From assembly GCA_016793305.1 (NCBI GenBank), contig JAEUHU010000324.1, forward strand, positions 1 through 5,091: a stretch of 5,091 bases of DNA. The letters are read 5' to 3'. The notes beneath the pieces are model-generated. The model ran no database searches. It was not told where the DNA came from and was given only the letters and a program-made list of their open reading frames with translations. Below are positions 1 through 5,091 of this stretch, in pieces. This DNA is from Planctomycetota bacterium (GTDB lineage Bacteria; Planctomycetota; UBA1135; UBA2386). Both the position numbers and the translations under genes were made by a program. Position 1 is the stretch's first letter, and the number at the start of each line of letters is the position of its first letter.

Positions 1-121
1 GCCACATGGGCTCGAGAGCGTAGCGGAGCTTCGCCCGCCATGACGGGGTGATGACAACGACCCGCGAAAGCAGACCTAGGGTCTCCGCATTCCAACGGAC
101 GACACAACCCCGGCCCTCATC
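1..121. other. Leader region upstream of the first gene, no gene seen
   Basis: This stretch is closed by stops in all three forward frames by position 51, so no upstream gene enters from the left on the plus strand. It contains a palindrome with one G.T mismatch at 23-34 and a short hairpin with CCCG/CGGG arms at 34-37 and 44-47. A cleaner inverted repeat lies at 72-84. I see no convincing -35/-10 pair and no strong Shine-Dalgarno sequence in front of the ATG at 122. A promoter for the first gene probably lies here or just beyond the left edge, but that is inference from position only. Confidence 0.5.
72..84. promoter_or_regulatory. Inverted repeat AGACC-TAG-GGTCT, possible operator
   Basis: The 5-base arms AGACC (72-76) and GGTCT (80-84) are perfectly complementary around a TAG centre. 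The repeat sits 37 bases before the ATG at 122. A short dyad in this place could be a regulator binding site or a small hairpin in the 5' leader. It is also short enough to occur by chance. No known operator consensus is recognised. Confidence 0.2.
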
Positions 122-1222
122 ATGCGCACCCACCTCACCTCCCTCCTGGTCCTCGGCTCCTGCCTCTCCGCACTGCAGGCCCAAGGCAACGTGTTCCTGC
201 CGGCGACCGCCAACCCGACCAGCGAACTGCCGAACTTCTCGCTGGTGCCGTTCATGCAACCGAACGCGCGCGTTCAGATGTTCTACGACGCGGCCGAGGT
301 CGGCGGCTCGTTCTTCGTCGCCGACCAACTGTCGATGCGCTTCGACGGCCCGATCCCGCAGGTCGGCGCCCCTGGCCCGTTCACGATCGCGCGCCTGCAG
401 CTGCGCATCGGCGTCACCGACGTGCTGGCACCCGGCATGCACTTCCAGTCCAACCTGACCACGCCGACGACGACCGTGTTCGACGGACCGGTGACCTACT
501 TGCCGGACTCGGGCTCGATGTCGCCCGGGCCGTGGGGCGGCACCGGCGACACGCTGTCGTTCCCGTTCACGGCGCCGATGCCGATCGTCGTGAGCCCAGG
601 CCAATGGCTGGTGGTCGAGCTGGTGATGGAAGGCAACAACATCGCCTCGTTCGGCTTCGCGCACGCGATCGTCGACGGCATCAACGCCACCGGTGGCCCG
701 ACCAACGGCACCACCACGACCATCGGTGCCGGCTGCAGCGTGACGCCCGGCGGTCCTGCCGCGTCGCTCGTGGTCGACGGCCTGGTCGCGCCGGGCGGCA
801 CGCACTACCTGAAGGGGCAGAACCTCGGTCCCAACCGGTTCGGTGCAGTGATCGTCGGCTTCAGCGACGTGCCCGGTGGCGTCCCGACGGGCCAGCCTGG
901 CTGCAGCCTGTTCGCGACCCCCGATGCGCTCGCCTTCCTGACCTACGACGGCAACGGCGCCCTGCCCGCGGCGGGCATCCCGCTGTCGATCCCGGCGAAC
1001 CCCGCGTTCTCCGGTGTTTCGCTGTTCGAACAGCTGGCCTCGGCCGACTTCACGCTGCCGAACGACGGCCTCGTGCTGTCGAACGCGCTGCAGGTGACCA
1101 TGGGCACCTTCACGATGCCCGACCGCGGCGTCTACATGGTCGCGCACGACCTGGACGCCAACGCCGAGCACGCGAACATGGTCAAGCCCTTCGGCTTCGC
1201 GGTCCGCTTCCGTACACTGTGA
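122..1222 (+). CDS. Secreted protein of unknown function, planctomycete-type C-terminal domain
   Basis: This 366-residue protein has no function I can name. It begins with a Sec signal peptide: a short basic start, a hydrophobic core at about residues 6-18, and a likely cut after ALQA at residue 20. The mature protein is rich in Gly, Pro, Thr and Phe with alternating hydrophobic residues, as in beta-sandwich proteins. The N-terminal half (about 30-190) resembles a jelly-roll-like fold. The second half starts near GAGC (Cys205). It continues through GCSLF (Cys261), an IPLSIP segment (286-291), LFEQLA (301-306) and LSNAL (319-323). That order recalls a C-terminal domain I associate with secreted proteins of Planctomycetota. 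Cys205 and Cys261 are the only cysteines in the mature chain and could form a disulfide. The ATG at 122 is chosen because it gives the signal peptide directly, although no good ribosome binding site precedes it. The kinase gene follows after 25 bases, so co-transcription is plausible. Confidence 0.85.
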   Translation: MRTHLTSLLVLGSCLSALQAQGNVFLPATANPTSELPNFSLVPFMQPNARVQMFYDAAEVGGSFFVADQLSMRFDGPIPQVGAPGPFTIARLQLRIGVTDVLAPGMHFQSNLTTPTTTVFDGPVTYLPDSGSMSPGPWGGTGDTLSFPFTAPMPIVVSPGQWLVVELVMEGNNIASFGFAHAIVDGINATGGPTNGTTTTIGAGCSVTPGGPAASLVVDGLVAPGGTHYLKGQNLGPNRFGAVIVGFSDVPGGVPTGQPGCSLFATPDALAFLTYDGNGALPAAGIPLSIPANPAFSGVSLFEQLASADFTLPNDGLVLSNALQVTMGTFTMPDRGVYMVAHDLDANAEHANMVKPFGFAVRFRTL

Positions 1223-1229
1223 GGCCCGA

Positions 1230-1242
1230 CGCGCCGGGCGCG
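1230..1242 (+). repeat. 13-base GC palindrome after the first gene, copy 1
   Basis: The sequence CGCGCCGGGCGCG starts 7 bases after the TGA at 1220-1222. It can form a five-pair stem (CGCGC/GCGCG) with a CGG loop. The same 13 bases recur at 4050-4062, 6 bases after another stop codon. There is no T-run after it, so it is not a standard intrinsic terminator. Here it lies between the secreted-protein gene and the kinase start, where it could slow transcription or protect an mRNA end. In DNA this GC-rich a shared 13-mer may be chance. Confidence 0.3.
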
Positions 1243-1247
1243 GCACC

Positions 1248-2270
1248 GTGCGGCCCCGCCCGGAGCCTCGCCGCCGTCCCGCCATCGTGCCACGCTCCTC
1301 CACCAAACCACTGTTCGGCGCGATCCTGCTGCTGTCGTTCGCGCTCGTCGTGTGGTGGACGACCTTCCAGGTGCTCGCCGCCGGCGAACTCGCCGCAGCC
1401 GGCGAACGCCTGCGCAGCGGCGACGTCGACGGCGCGGCGCGCGCGCTCGGCGCCGACAGCGCGGCCGACCTGCAGGAACTGGCGCGACGCCGGCGGGTCA
1501 TGTTCGCCAGCGAAGGCGCGTTCTTCGCGATCGTGCTGCTCGGGCTCGGCGGGCTCTACGTCGCCTCGATGCGACGCGAGGCACGGCTGCGGGCCAACCA
1601 GGACCGCTTCCTCGCCGCGGCGACCCACGAGCTGAAGACACCGCTCGCCACCATCACGCTGCTGCTCGAGTCGCTGCGAGACGATCGCTTGCCGCAGGAG
1701 AAGCGCACGCGCTACCTCGGCAACGGCCTGCTCGAAGCCGAGCGCCTCGGCCGCGGTCTCGACAACGTGCTGACCGCCGCCGGCCTGCGCGCGACCGGCC
1801 GCCGCACGCACCCGCAAGCCGGCGACCTCGCCGCGGACCTGCGCGAAGCGCTCGCCTCGGTCGAGCCGCGCGCGCTGGCAGCCGAGGTGTCCTTGACGCT
1901 GCAAGCCCCCCCGACCCTCCCGTGCGAACGCGATCCCACGGCGATCCAGCTGGTGCTGCGCAACCTGCTGGACAACGCCGTCAAGTACTCGGCAGCCGGT
2001 GGCGCCGTGCAGGTGCGGCTCGACGCCGAACCCGATCGGGCCCGCATCGTCGTGCGCGACGCCGGCCGCGGCATGGACGGCCATGAGCTCGCCCACGCGT
2101 TCGAAGCGTTCTGGCGCGGCAGCGACACGGCCAGTGGCGGCACCGGCCTCGGCCTGTTCCTGGTGCGCCAGCTGGTCGACGCCCACGGCGGCCAGGTGCA
2201 CGCCGCGAGCGCCGGGCGCGAGCGCGGCAGCGAGTTCACCGTCCTGTTGCCCCTGCGGAGTCCTGCATGA
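1248..2270 (+). CDS. Membrane sensor histidine kinase (HisKA + HATPase_c, no HAMP)
   Basis: This kinase autophosphorylates on histidine and passes the phosphate to the response regulator encoded next to it. The 340-residue chain has two predicted membrane helices (about 21-43 and 90-107). They enclose a loop of about 46 residues with no recognised sensor domain. There is no room for a HAMP domain: a short charged linker (108-120) leads directly to the H-box ATHELKTPLA with phospho-acceptor His127. The ATP-binding domain is complete: N-box LRNLLDNAVKYS (Asn243), G1 box DAGRGMD (271-277), F-box EAFWRG (286-291) and G2 box GGTGLGLF (297-304). The start is a GTG. A second GTG at 1287 (residue 14) would remove an Arg/Pro-rich leader and put the first membrane helix near the N-terminus, so it may be the true start; neither has a clear ribosome binding site. 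The stop overlaps the regulator start by four bases. The signal cannot be read from the sequence. Confidence 0.95.
   Translation: MRPRPEPRRRPAIVPRSSTKPLFGAILLLSFALVVWWTTFQVLAAGELAAAGERLRSGDVDGAARALGADSAADLQELARRRRVMFASEGAFFAIVLLGLGGLYVASMRREARLRANQDRFLAAATHELKTPLATITLLLESLRDDRLPQEKRTRYLGNGLLEAERLGRGLDNVLTAAGLRATGRRTHPQAGDLAADLREALASVEPRALAAEVSLTLQAPPTLPCERDPTAIQLVLRNLLDNAVKYSAAGGAVQVRLDAEPDRARIVVRDAGRGMDGHELAHAFEAFWRGSDTASGGTGLGLFLVRQLVDAHGGQVHAASAGRERGSEFTVLLPLRSPA
2257..2260 (+). promoter_or_regulatory. Ribosome binding site for the response regulator
   Basis: GGAG lies inside the last codons of the kinase gene, six bases before the ATG at 2267. This is good Shine-Dalgarno spacing and fixes the regulator start. 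With the ATGA overlap it suggests translational coupling of kinase and regulator. Confidence 0.6.
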
Positions 2271-2953
2271 GCCGTTGGATCCTGGTCGCCGAAGACGAAC
2301 GAGCGCTCGGCGAGATGATCTGCGACAACCTGAAGCTCGAGTCGTACCACCCCGAACACGTGTTCACCGGGCCGCGCGCCCTCGAACGCATGAAGAAGGG
2401 CGGCATCGACCTGCTGATCCTCGACGTGATGCTGCCCGGCATGGACGGCTTCGAGGTGCTGCGCCAACTGCGGCAGGCCGGCGACCACACGCCGGTGATG
2501 ATCCTCAGCGCTCGCGCCGCCGACCAGGACCGCATCCGCGGCCTCGAACTGCAGGCCGACGACTACCTGACGAAGCCGTTCAACCTGCGCGAGCTGCTGC
2601 TCCGGGTCGACGCGCTGCTGCGGCGGCGGCCGGCCCCCACCGCCGGCACCGACGTGTTCGAGTTCGGCGGCAACCGCGTCGACTTCCGCGCCATGAAGGC
2701 GACCTGCCACGACGGCCAGCAGGTCGACCTGACGGCAACCGAGACCAAGCTGCTGAAGCTGCTCGCCGGACACCTCGACACGGTGGTCGCCCGGCGCACG
2801 GTGGTCGAGCACCTGTTCGGCTCGTCGGCTCCGACCACCGTGCGGACCCTGGACAACGTCGTGCTGCGGCTGCGCAAGCTGCTCGAGGTCGACCCGGCCG
2901 TGCCCCGCCACCTGCACACGGTCCGCGGCATCGGCTTCCGCCTCGACGGGTGA
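2267..2953 (+). CDS. OmpR/PhoB-family response regulator transcription factor
   Basis: This cytoplasmic DNA-binding regulator is the probable partner of the kinase just upstream. Its 228 residues are the normal length for the OmpR/PhoB family. The receiver domain (about 3-118) has every key residue: the acidic pair Glu9-Asp10, phospho-acceptor Asp53 in LILDVMLPGMDG, Ser81 in the switch position, Tyr100, and Lys103 in LTKPF. A short linker leads to a winged-helix domain (about 129-226). That domain carries the LTATETKLLKLLAGH segment, the recognition-helix region TVRTLDNVVLRLRKLL, and a closing RGIGFRL wing. The family acts by phosphorylation-driven dimerisation on direct-repeat promoter sites. 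No such site is evident nearby. The ATG lies inside the kinase stop (ATGA) behind a GGAG ribosome binding site. Kinase first and regulator second is less usual than the reverse for this family, but well known. Confidence 0.96.
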   Translation: MSRWILVAEDERALGEMICDNLKLESYHPEHVFTGPRALERMKKGGIDLLILDVMLPGMDGFEVLRQLRQAGDHTPVMILSARAADQDRIRGLELQADDYLTKPFNLRELLLRVDALLRRRPAPTAGTDVFEFGGNRVDFRAMKATCHDGQQVDLTATETKLLKLLAGHLDTVVARRTVVEHLFGSSAPTTVRTLDNVVLRLRKLLEVDPAVPRHLHTVRGIGFRLDG

Positions 2954-2958
2954 GCCAG

Positions 2959-2991
2959 CCCCGGTCGCGGCCGGCCGGCGGGCGTCCGGGG
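2959..2991 (+). terminator. GC-rich stem-loop after the regulator, possible terminator
   Basis: The arms CCCCGG (2959-2964) and CCGGGG (2986-2991) are perfectly complementary and begin five bases after the TGA at 2951-2953. The loop of 21 bases is itself rich in CCGG palindromes and could extend the structure. No T-run follows, so this is not a classical Rho-independent terminator. Its position at the end of the kinase-regulator unit is the main argument for a termination or mRNA-stabilising role. Confidence 0.35.
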
Positions 2992-3023
2992 ACGATCTGC
3001 GCACCGTGGCGGAAGAAATCGGC

Positions 3024-3029
3024 AGGTGA
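3024..3029 (+). promoter_or_regulatory. Ribosome binding site AGGTGA for the second secreted protein
   Basis: AGGTGA sits nine bases before the ATG at 3039 and 18 bases before the in-frame ATG at 3048. The spacing favours the first ATG as the start. Confidence 0.55.
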
Positions 3030-3038
3030 TCGGCCACA

Positions 3039-4043
3039 ATGGCCGCCATGCATTTCCCAGCGTTCCGCAGTCTCGTCCTCTCCCTGATCGCCACAGCGCC
3101 CGTCCTCGCCCAGCAGGTGGACATGCGCACCACCGCCAAGAAGGGGGCCAGCGTCTGGCTGCTGCAGGAACAGCTGCAGACCCAGGCGTTCGAGGTGATG
3201 GGCCAGGAGATCGAGAGCACGCAGACGATCCGTCGGGCCCTGCACGTGACGGTCGACGACGTCGATGCGGACGGCAACCTGATGGTCACCACCAAGCTGG
3301 TGCGCGTCCACGGCTCGATCACGAACCCCAACATGGGCGATCTCGAGTTCGACTCGGCCAAGCCGTTCGAGGAGCCCGAGGACGACCCGACCGGCGGCAT
3401 GCTGACGACGATGCTGAAGACCATGACCGCCGGCGCCGGCAAGAGCTTCGTCGCCAAGGTCGACCCGTTCGGCCGGGTCGTGCAGCTCGTCGACACCAAG
3501 GCGATGGCCGCGGAAGGGGACGTCCCGGCCTTGGAAGAGGGCGCCATGAAGATGATGGTCGAGGGCGCGTTCGGGCGCCGCTCCGACAAGCCGATCGCTC
3601 CGGGCGAAAGCTGGACCAGCGACGAGACGGATCGCGGCGGCCGCCTGCCGGTCGTGATGAAGGCCAAGCTGGTGCTCGCCAAGGCCGATGCCGGCACCTT
3701 CGAGCTGACTTCGACCGGCACGATCGAGAAGCTGCCGCCGGCCGCAGAGGGCGAAGGCGAGGGCGACGATCAGGACCCCGCCAAGGAGATGCTGCGCTCG
3801 ATGAAGCTCAGCAACGGCAAGGTCACCGGCACCACCAAGCTGTCGCGCGAGGACGGCTTCCTGTTGGAGGCCAAGCTCGAGACGTCGATGGACGCCGAGA
3901 TGAGCATGGGTGGCATGTCGGTCCCGATGGCCATCAAGCAGACGACCACCACGAAGCGCATCACCGAAGCGGAGGCGATGCCGAAGAAGGCCGAGGCGCC
4001 GAAGGCCGCCGAGACGCCGAAGCCCGCCGAGACCGGCAAGTGA
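3039..4043 (+). CDS. Secreted protein of unknown function with Ala/Glu/Pro/Lys repeat tail (DUF6263-like?)
   Basis: This 334-residue protein has a signal peptide with a hydrophobic core at about 11-23 and a likely cut after VLA (residue 24). There is no lipobox cysteine; in fact the protein has no cysteine at all. The mature part alternates beta-type strands with charged stretches. It has an Asp-rich segment (72-78, DDVDADG), a GESW motif at 189-192, an acidic patch (about 237-247) and a Met-rich segment (284-297). The general pattern of a secreted protein with paired Asp/Gly strands and a GxSW motif recalls the uncharacterised DUF6263 group, but this is a memory-based resemblance and not a test. 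The tail (about 312-334) is a low-complexity Lys/Pro/Ala/Glu repeat. The gene has its own ribosome binding site and lies 85 bases after the regulator, beyond a stem-loop, so it may be a separate unit. Its last 83 bases overlap an opposing open frame on the minus strand. Confidence 0.85.
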   Translation: MAAMHFPAFRSLVLSLIATAPVLAQQVDMRTTAKKGASVWLLQEQLQTQAFEVMGQEIESTQTIRRALHVTVDDVDADGNLMVTTKLVRVHGSITNPNMGDLEFDSAKPFEEPEDDPTGGMLTTMLKTMTAGAGKSFVAKVDPFGRVVQLVDTKAMAAEGDVPALEEGAMKMMVEGAFGRRSDKPIAPGESWTSDETDRGGRLPVVMKAKLVLAKADAGTFELTSTGTIEKLPPAAEGEGEGDDQDPAKEMLRSMKLSNGKVTGTTKLSREDGFLLEAKLETSMDAEMSMGGMSVPMAIKQTTTTKRITEAEAMPKKAEAPKAAETPKPAETGK

Positions 4044-5091
4044 TCCGGCCGCGCCGGGCGCGAGCACGGCGCCGATAGACGTAGCGGCGCTCGCCGGCGC
4101 GCAGGTCGAACCGACCGTGGAACGACGCGGCCAGCGCGTAGTCGCCGAGCGCCGCCAGTTCCGCCGCGTCGAGCGGCTGCCGCATCACGACCACGAACGG
4201 CGCCGCGCAGACGCGCGCCGCAGCGAGTTCCGCGCGCGGCATGCCGACCACTCGATCGGCAGGCGGCCGTGCGTAGAAGAACCCGCCGAGCGAGGTCGCG
4301 TCGCCCCCGAGCACGACCACCTCGCCACGCCAGTCCGGCTGCCGCCGCAGCCACTCGGCGAGCCCCACCGCACCGGCGTTGCCGTACCAACTGCTGGCGA
4401 ACAGCCACCAGCCGACGTGCACCGCGACCAGGGCGCGCGCGTGCCAGCCAGCACCGCTCCCGCGCGCCGCTGCGAACCCGGCCAGCAACACCGCGAACAA
4501 CAACACGAAGGCCGGCTGTTCGAACCGGAGCGCCTTGCGCGGCACGCAGCTGAACACGGCGAGGTGCACGACAGCACCGACCAGCGCCGCGGGCAGCATC
4601 GCCGCTCCCGCCCGCAGGCGCGTCCAGGCTGCGCGCACCACCGACGGCCACGGCAGCAGGGCCAGCACCGGCACCACGCCGGCGTACAGGTAGAAGGGCA
4701 GCGGCTGCGTGCGCCACGCGTTCGCCGCGTCGTTGCCGCCGACGTTGGTGTCGACGTAGTTCCACACCGTGCCGAGGAACGGACCGCCCGCCGCGAGATC
4801 GCTCGCCCCCTGCACCACGATCCCGGGCAGGCAGCCGAGGGCGAACCACGCCGAGGCCGCCCAGCGCCGCTGCACCAGCAGCACGGCGAGGAACGCCGGT
4901 CCGAACAGGGCATCCTGGAAGCGGCACACGAACGCGAAGCCGAGGCACAACCCGGCCAACGCCGGGAACGGCCCGCGCCCGGCCAGCGCGAGTCCGGCGG
5001 CGACGGCGAGCGTGGCGGCCACCGGCCCACCCCCTGCCTGCACCGAGGCCAACGGCAGCCCCGACAAGGCGAACAGCAGCAGCGGCAGGCG
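3961..5091 (-). CDS. Multi-pass membrane glycosyltransferase homologue, GT22/Alg9-PIG-B-like (5' end outside window)
   Basis: The frame is open to the right edge, so the start lies outside and 376 C-terminal codons are seen (numbered here from the edge). The chain has many hydrophobic segments and looks like a polytopic GT-C enzyme. Such enzymes transfer sugar from a lipid-phosphate donor at the outer face of the membrane. Two motifs suggest the GT22 mannosyltransferase group: CRFQDALF (56-63) after a Gly/Ala-rich helix, and VPRKALRF (183-190) in the place of the family's HKExRF motif. The latter keeps Lys and Arg-Phe but lacks the His and Glu. The catalytic first loop would be outside the window, so activity cannot be judged. 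A soluble C-terminal part (about 240-342) ends in ERRYVYRRR, a natural-looking end. The frame then continues for 34 Arg/Ser/Pro-rich residues to a TGA at 3961-3963, overlapping the convergent gene by 83 bases. The acceptor is unknown. Confidence 0.75.
   Translation of the reverse strand, partial: RLPLLLFALSGLPLASVQAGGGPVAATLAVAAGLALAGRGPFPALAGLCLGFAFVCRFQDALFGPAFLAVLLVQRRWAASAWFALGCLPGIVVQGASDLAAGGPFLGTVWNYVDTNVGGNDAANAWRTQPLPFYLYAGVVPVLALLPWPSVVRAAWTRLRAGAAMLPAALVGAVVHLAVFSCVPRKALRFEQPAFVLLFAVLLAGFAAARGSGAGWHARALVAVHVGWWLFASSWYGNAGAVGLAEWLRRQPDWRGEVVVLGGDATSLGGFFYARPPADRVVGMPRAELAAARVCAAPFVVVMRQPLDAAELAALGDYALAASFHGRFDLRAGERRYVYRRRARARRGRITCRSRRASASRRPSAPRPSSASPPLR
3990..4040 (+). repeat. 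18-base tandem repeat encoding the AEAPKA/AETPKP tail
   Basis: Two near-identical 18-base units (3990-4007 and 4008-4025) are followed by a partial third (4026-4040). They encode AEAPKA, AETPKP and AETGK at the C-terminus of the secreted protein. Tails of this kind are usually flexible. The repeat lies inside the region also read by the minus-strand gene, where it gives an Arg/Ser/Pro-rich sequence. Confidence 0.7.
4050..4062 (+). repeat. 13-base GC palindrome after the second secreted protein, copy 2
   Basis: CGCGCCGGGCGCG here is identical to 1230-1242 and begins six bases after the TGA at 4041-4043. It can fold into a short stem in either strand. It lies where the two convergent genes meet, so a bidirectional termination role is possible. 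No T-run is present. Confidence 0.3.

Noticed and set aside
152..163. Lipobox-like LGSC (residues 11-14) in the first secreted protein
   Set aside because: The cysteine sits inside the hydrophobic core and is followed by LSALQA, which gives a good signal peptidase I site. A lipoprotein is possible but less likely.
532..1635. Plus-strand open frame of 367 codons bridging the first gene and the kinase
   Set aside because: It is an Arg-rich off-frame reading of two convincing genes and has no start signal or domain.
1712..3721. Very long minus-strand open frame of 669 codons opposite the kinase, regulator and second secreted protein
   Set aside because: It lies opposite three genes with full domain motifs or signal peptides. 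Its translation is Ser/Arg/Ala-rich without domains, as expected for the antisense of GC-rich genes.
2580..4067. Minus-strand open frame of 495 codons
   Set aside because: Its Leu/Gly/Arg-rich low-complexity translation is an antisense shadow of the regulator and the secreted protein.
3026..4078. Plus-strand GTG-started open frame of 350 codons overlapping the second secreted protein
   Set aside because: It is an Arg/Gly/Asp-rich frame shadow. The ATG at 3039 in another frame gives a signal peptide and a well-spaced ribosome binding site.
4269..4693. Short plus-strand open frames opposite the membrane glycosyltransferase homologue
   Set aside because: They are Arg/Ala/Thr-rich with no motif and lie opposite a frame with clear membrane helices.
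5065..5067. TTG as start of the minus-strand membrane protein
   Set aside because: The frame stays open to the window edge with hydrophobic residues before this codon, and the protein is too short for its family. The TTG is more likely an internal leucine.

Overview
The window is very GC-rich DNA (roughly 70% G+C by eye), densely coding, with strong G/C bias at third codon positions. It most resembles a member of the Planctomycetota, or a similar high-GC bacterium with many secreted proteins of unknown function. This placement is an inference. It rests mainly on the first gene, whose C-terminal half looks like the cysteine-containing secreted domain common in that phylum, and on the secreted Lys/Pro/Ala-tailed protein downstream. 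No rRNA, tRNA, CRISPR array, insertion sequence, integrase or attachment site was seen.

Layout. Bases 1-121 are a non-coding leader with two small inverted repeats. At 122-1222 (+) lies a secreted protein of unknown function. After 25 bases comes a two-component pair on the same strand: a membrane sensor histidine kinase (1248-2270) whose stop overlaps the start of an OmpR/PhoB-type response regulator (2267-2953) in an ATGA junction. An 85-base gap with a GC-rich stem-loop follows. A second secreted protein with an Ala/Glu/Pro/Lys repeat tail occupies 3039-4043 (+). From the right edge, on the minus strand, runs the C-terminal 376 codons of a multi-pass membrane protein that looks like a GT22 (Alg9/PIG-B-like) mannosyltransferase homologue. 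Its reading frame stays open to 3961, so it converges on and overlaps the tail of the preceding gene.

How the genes may work together. The kinase and regulator are almost certainly a cognate pair, because they are translationally coupled and complete in all their motifs. The short spacing suggests the first secreted protein is transcribed with them, but nothing shows what signal is sensed or which genes are controlled. The 3039-4043 gene has a convincing ribosome binding site and may be a separate unit. The glycosyltransferase-like gene belongs to a separate, opposing unit.

I do not see a clearly new biological system. The points most worth a second look are the convergent coding overlap at 3961-4043, the altered HKE-type motif in the membrane glycosyltransferase homologue, the HAMP-less kinase with a very small extracytoplasmic loop, and a 13-base palindrome that follows two different stop codons at nearly the same distance.
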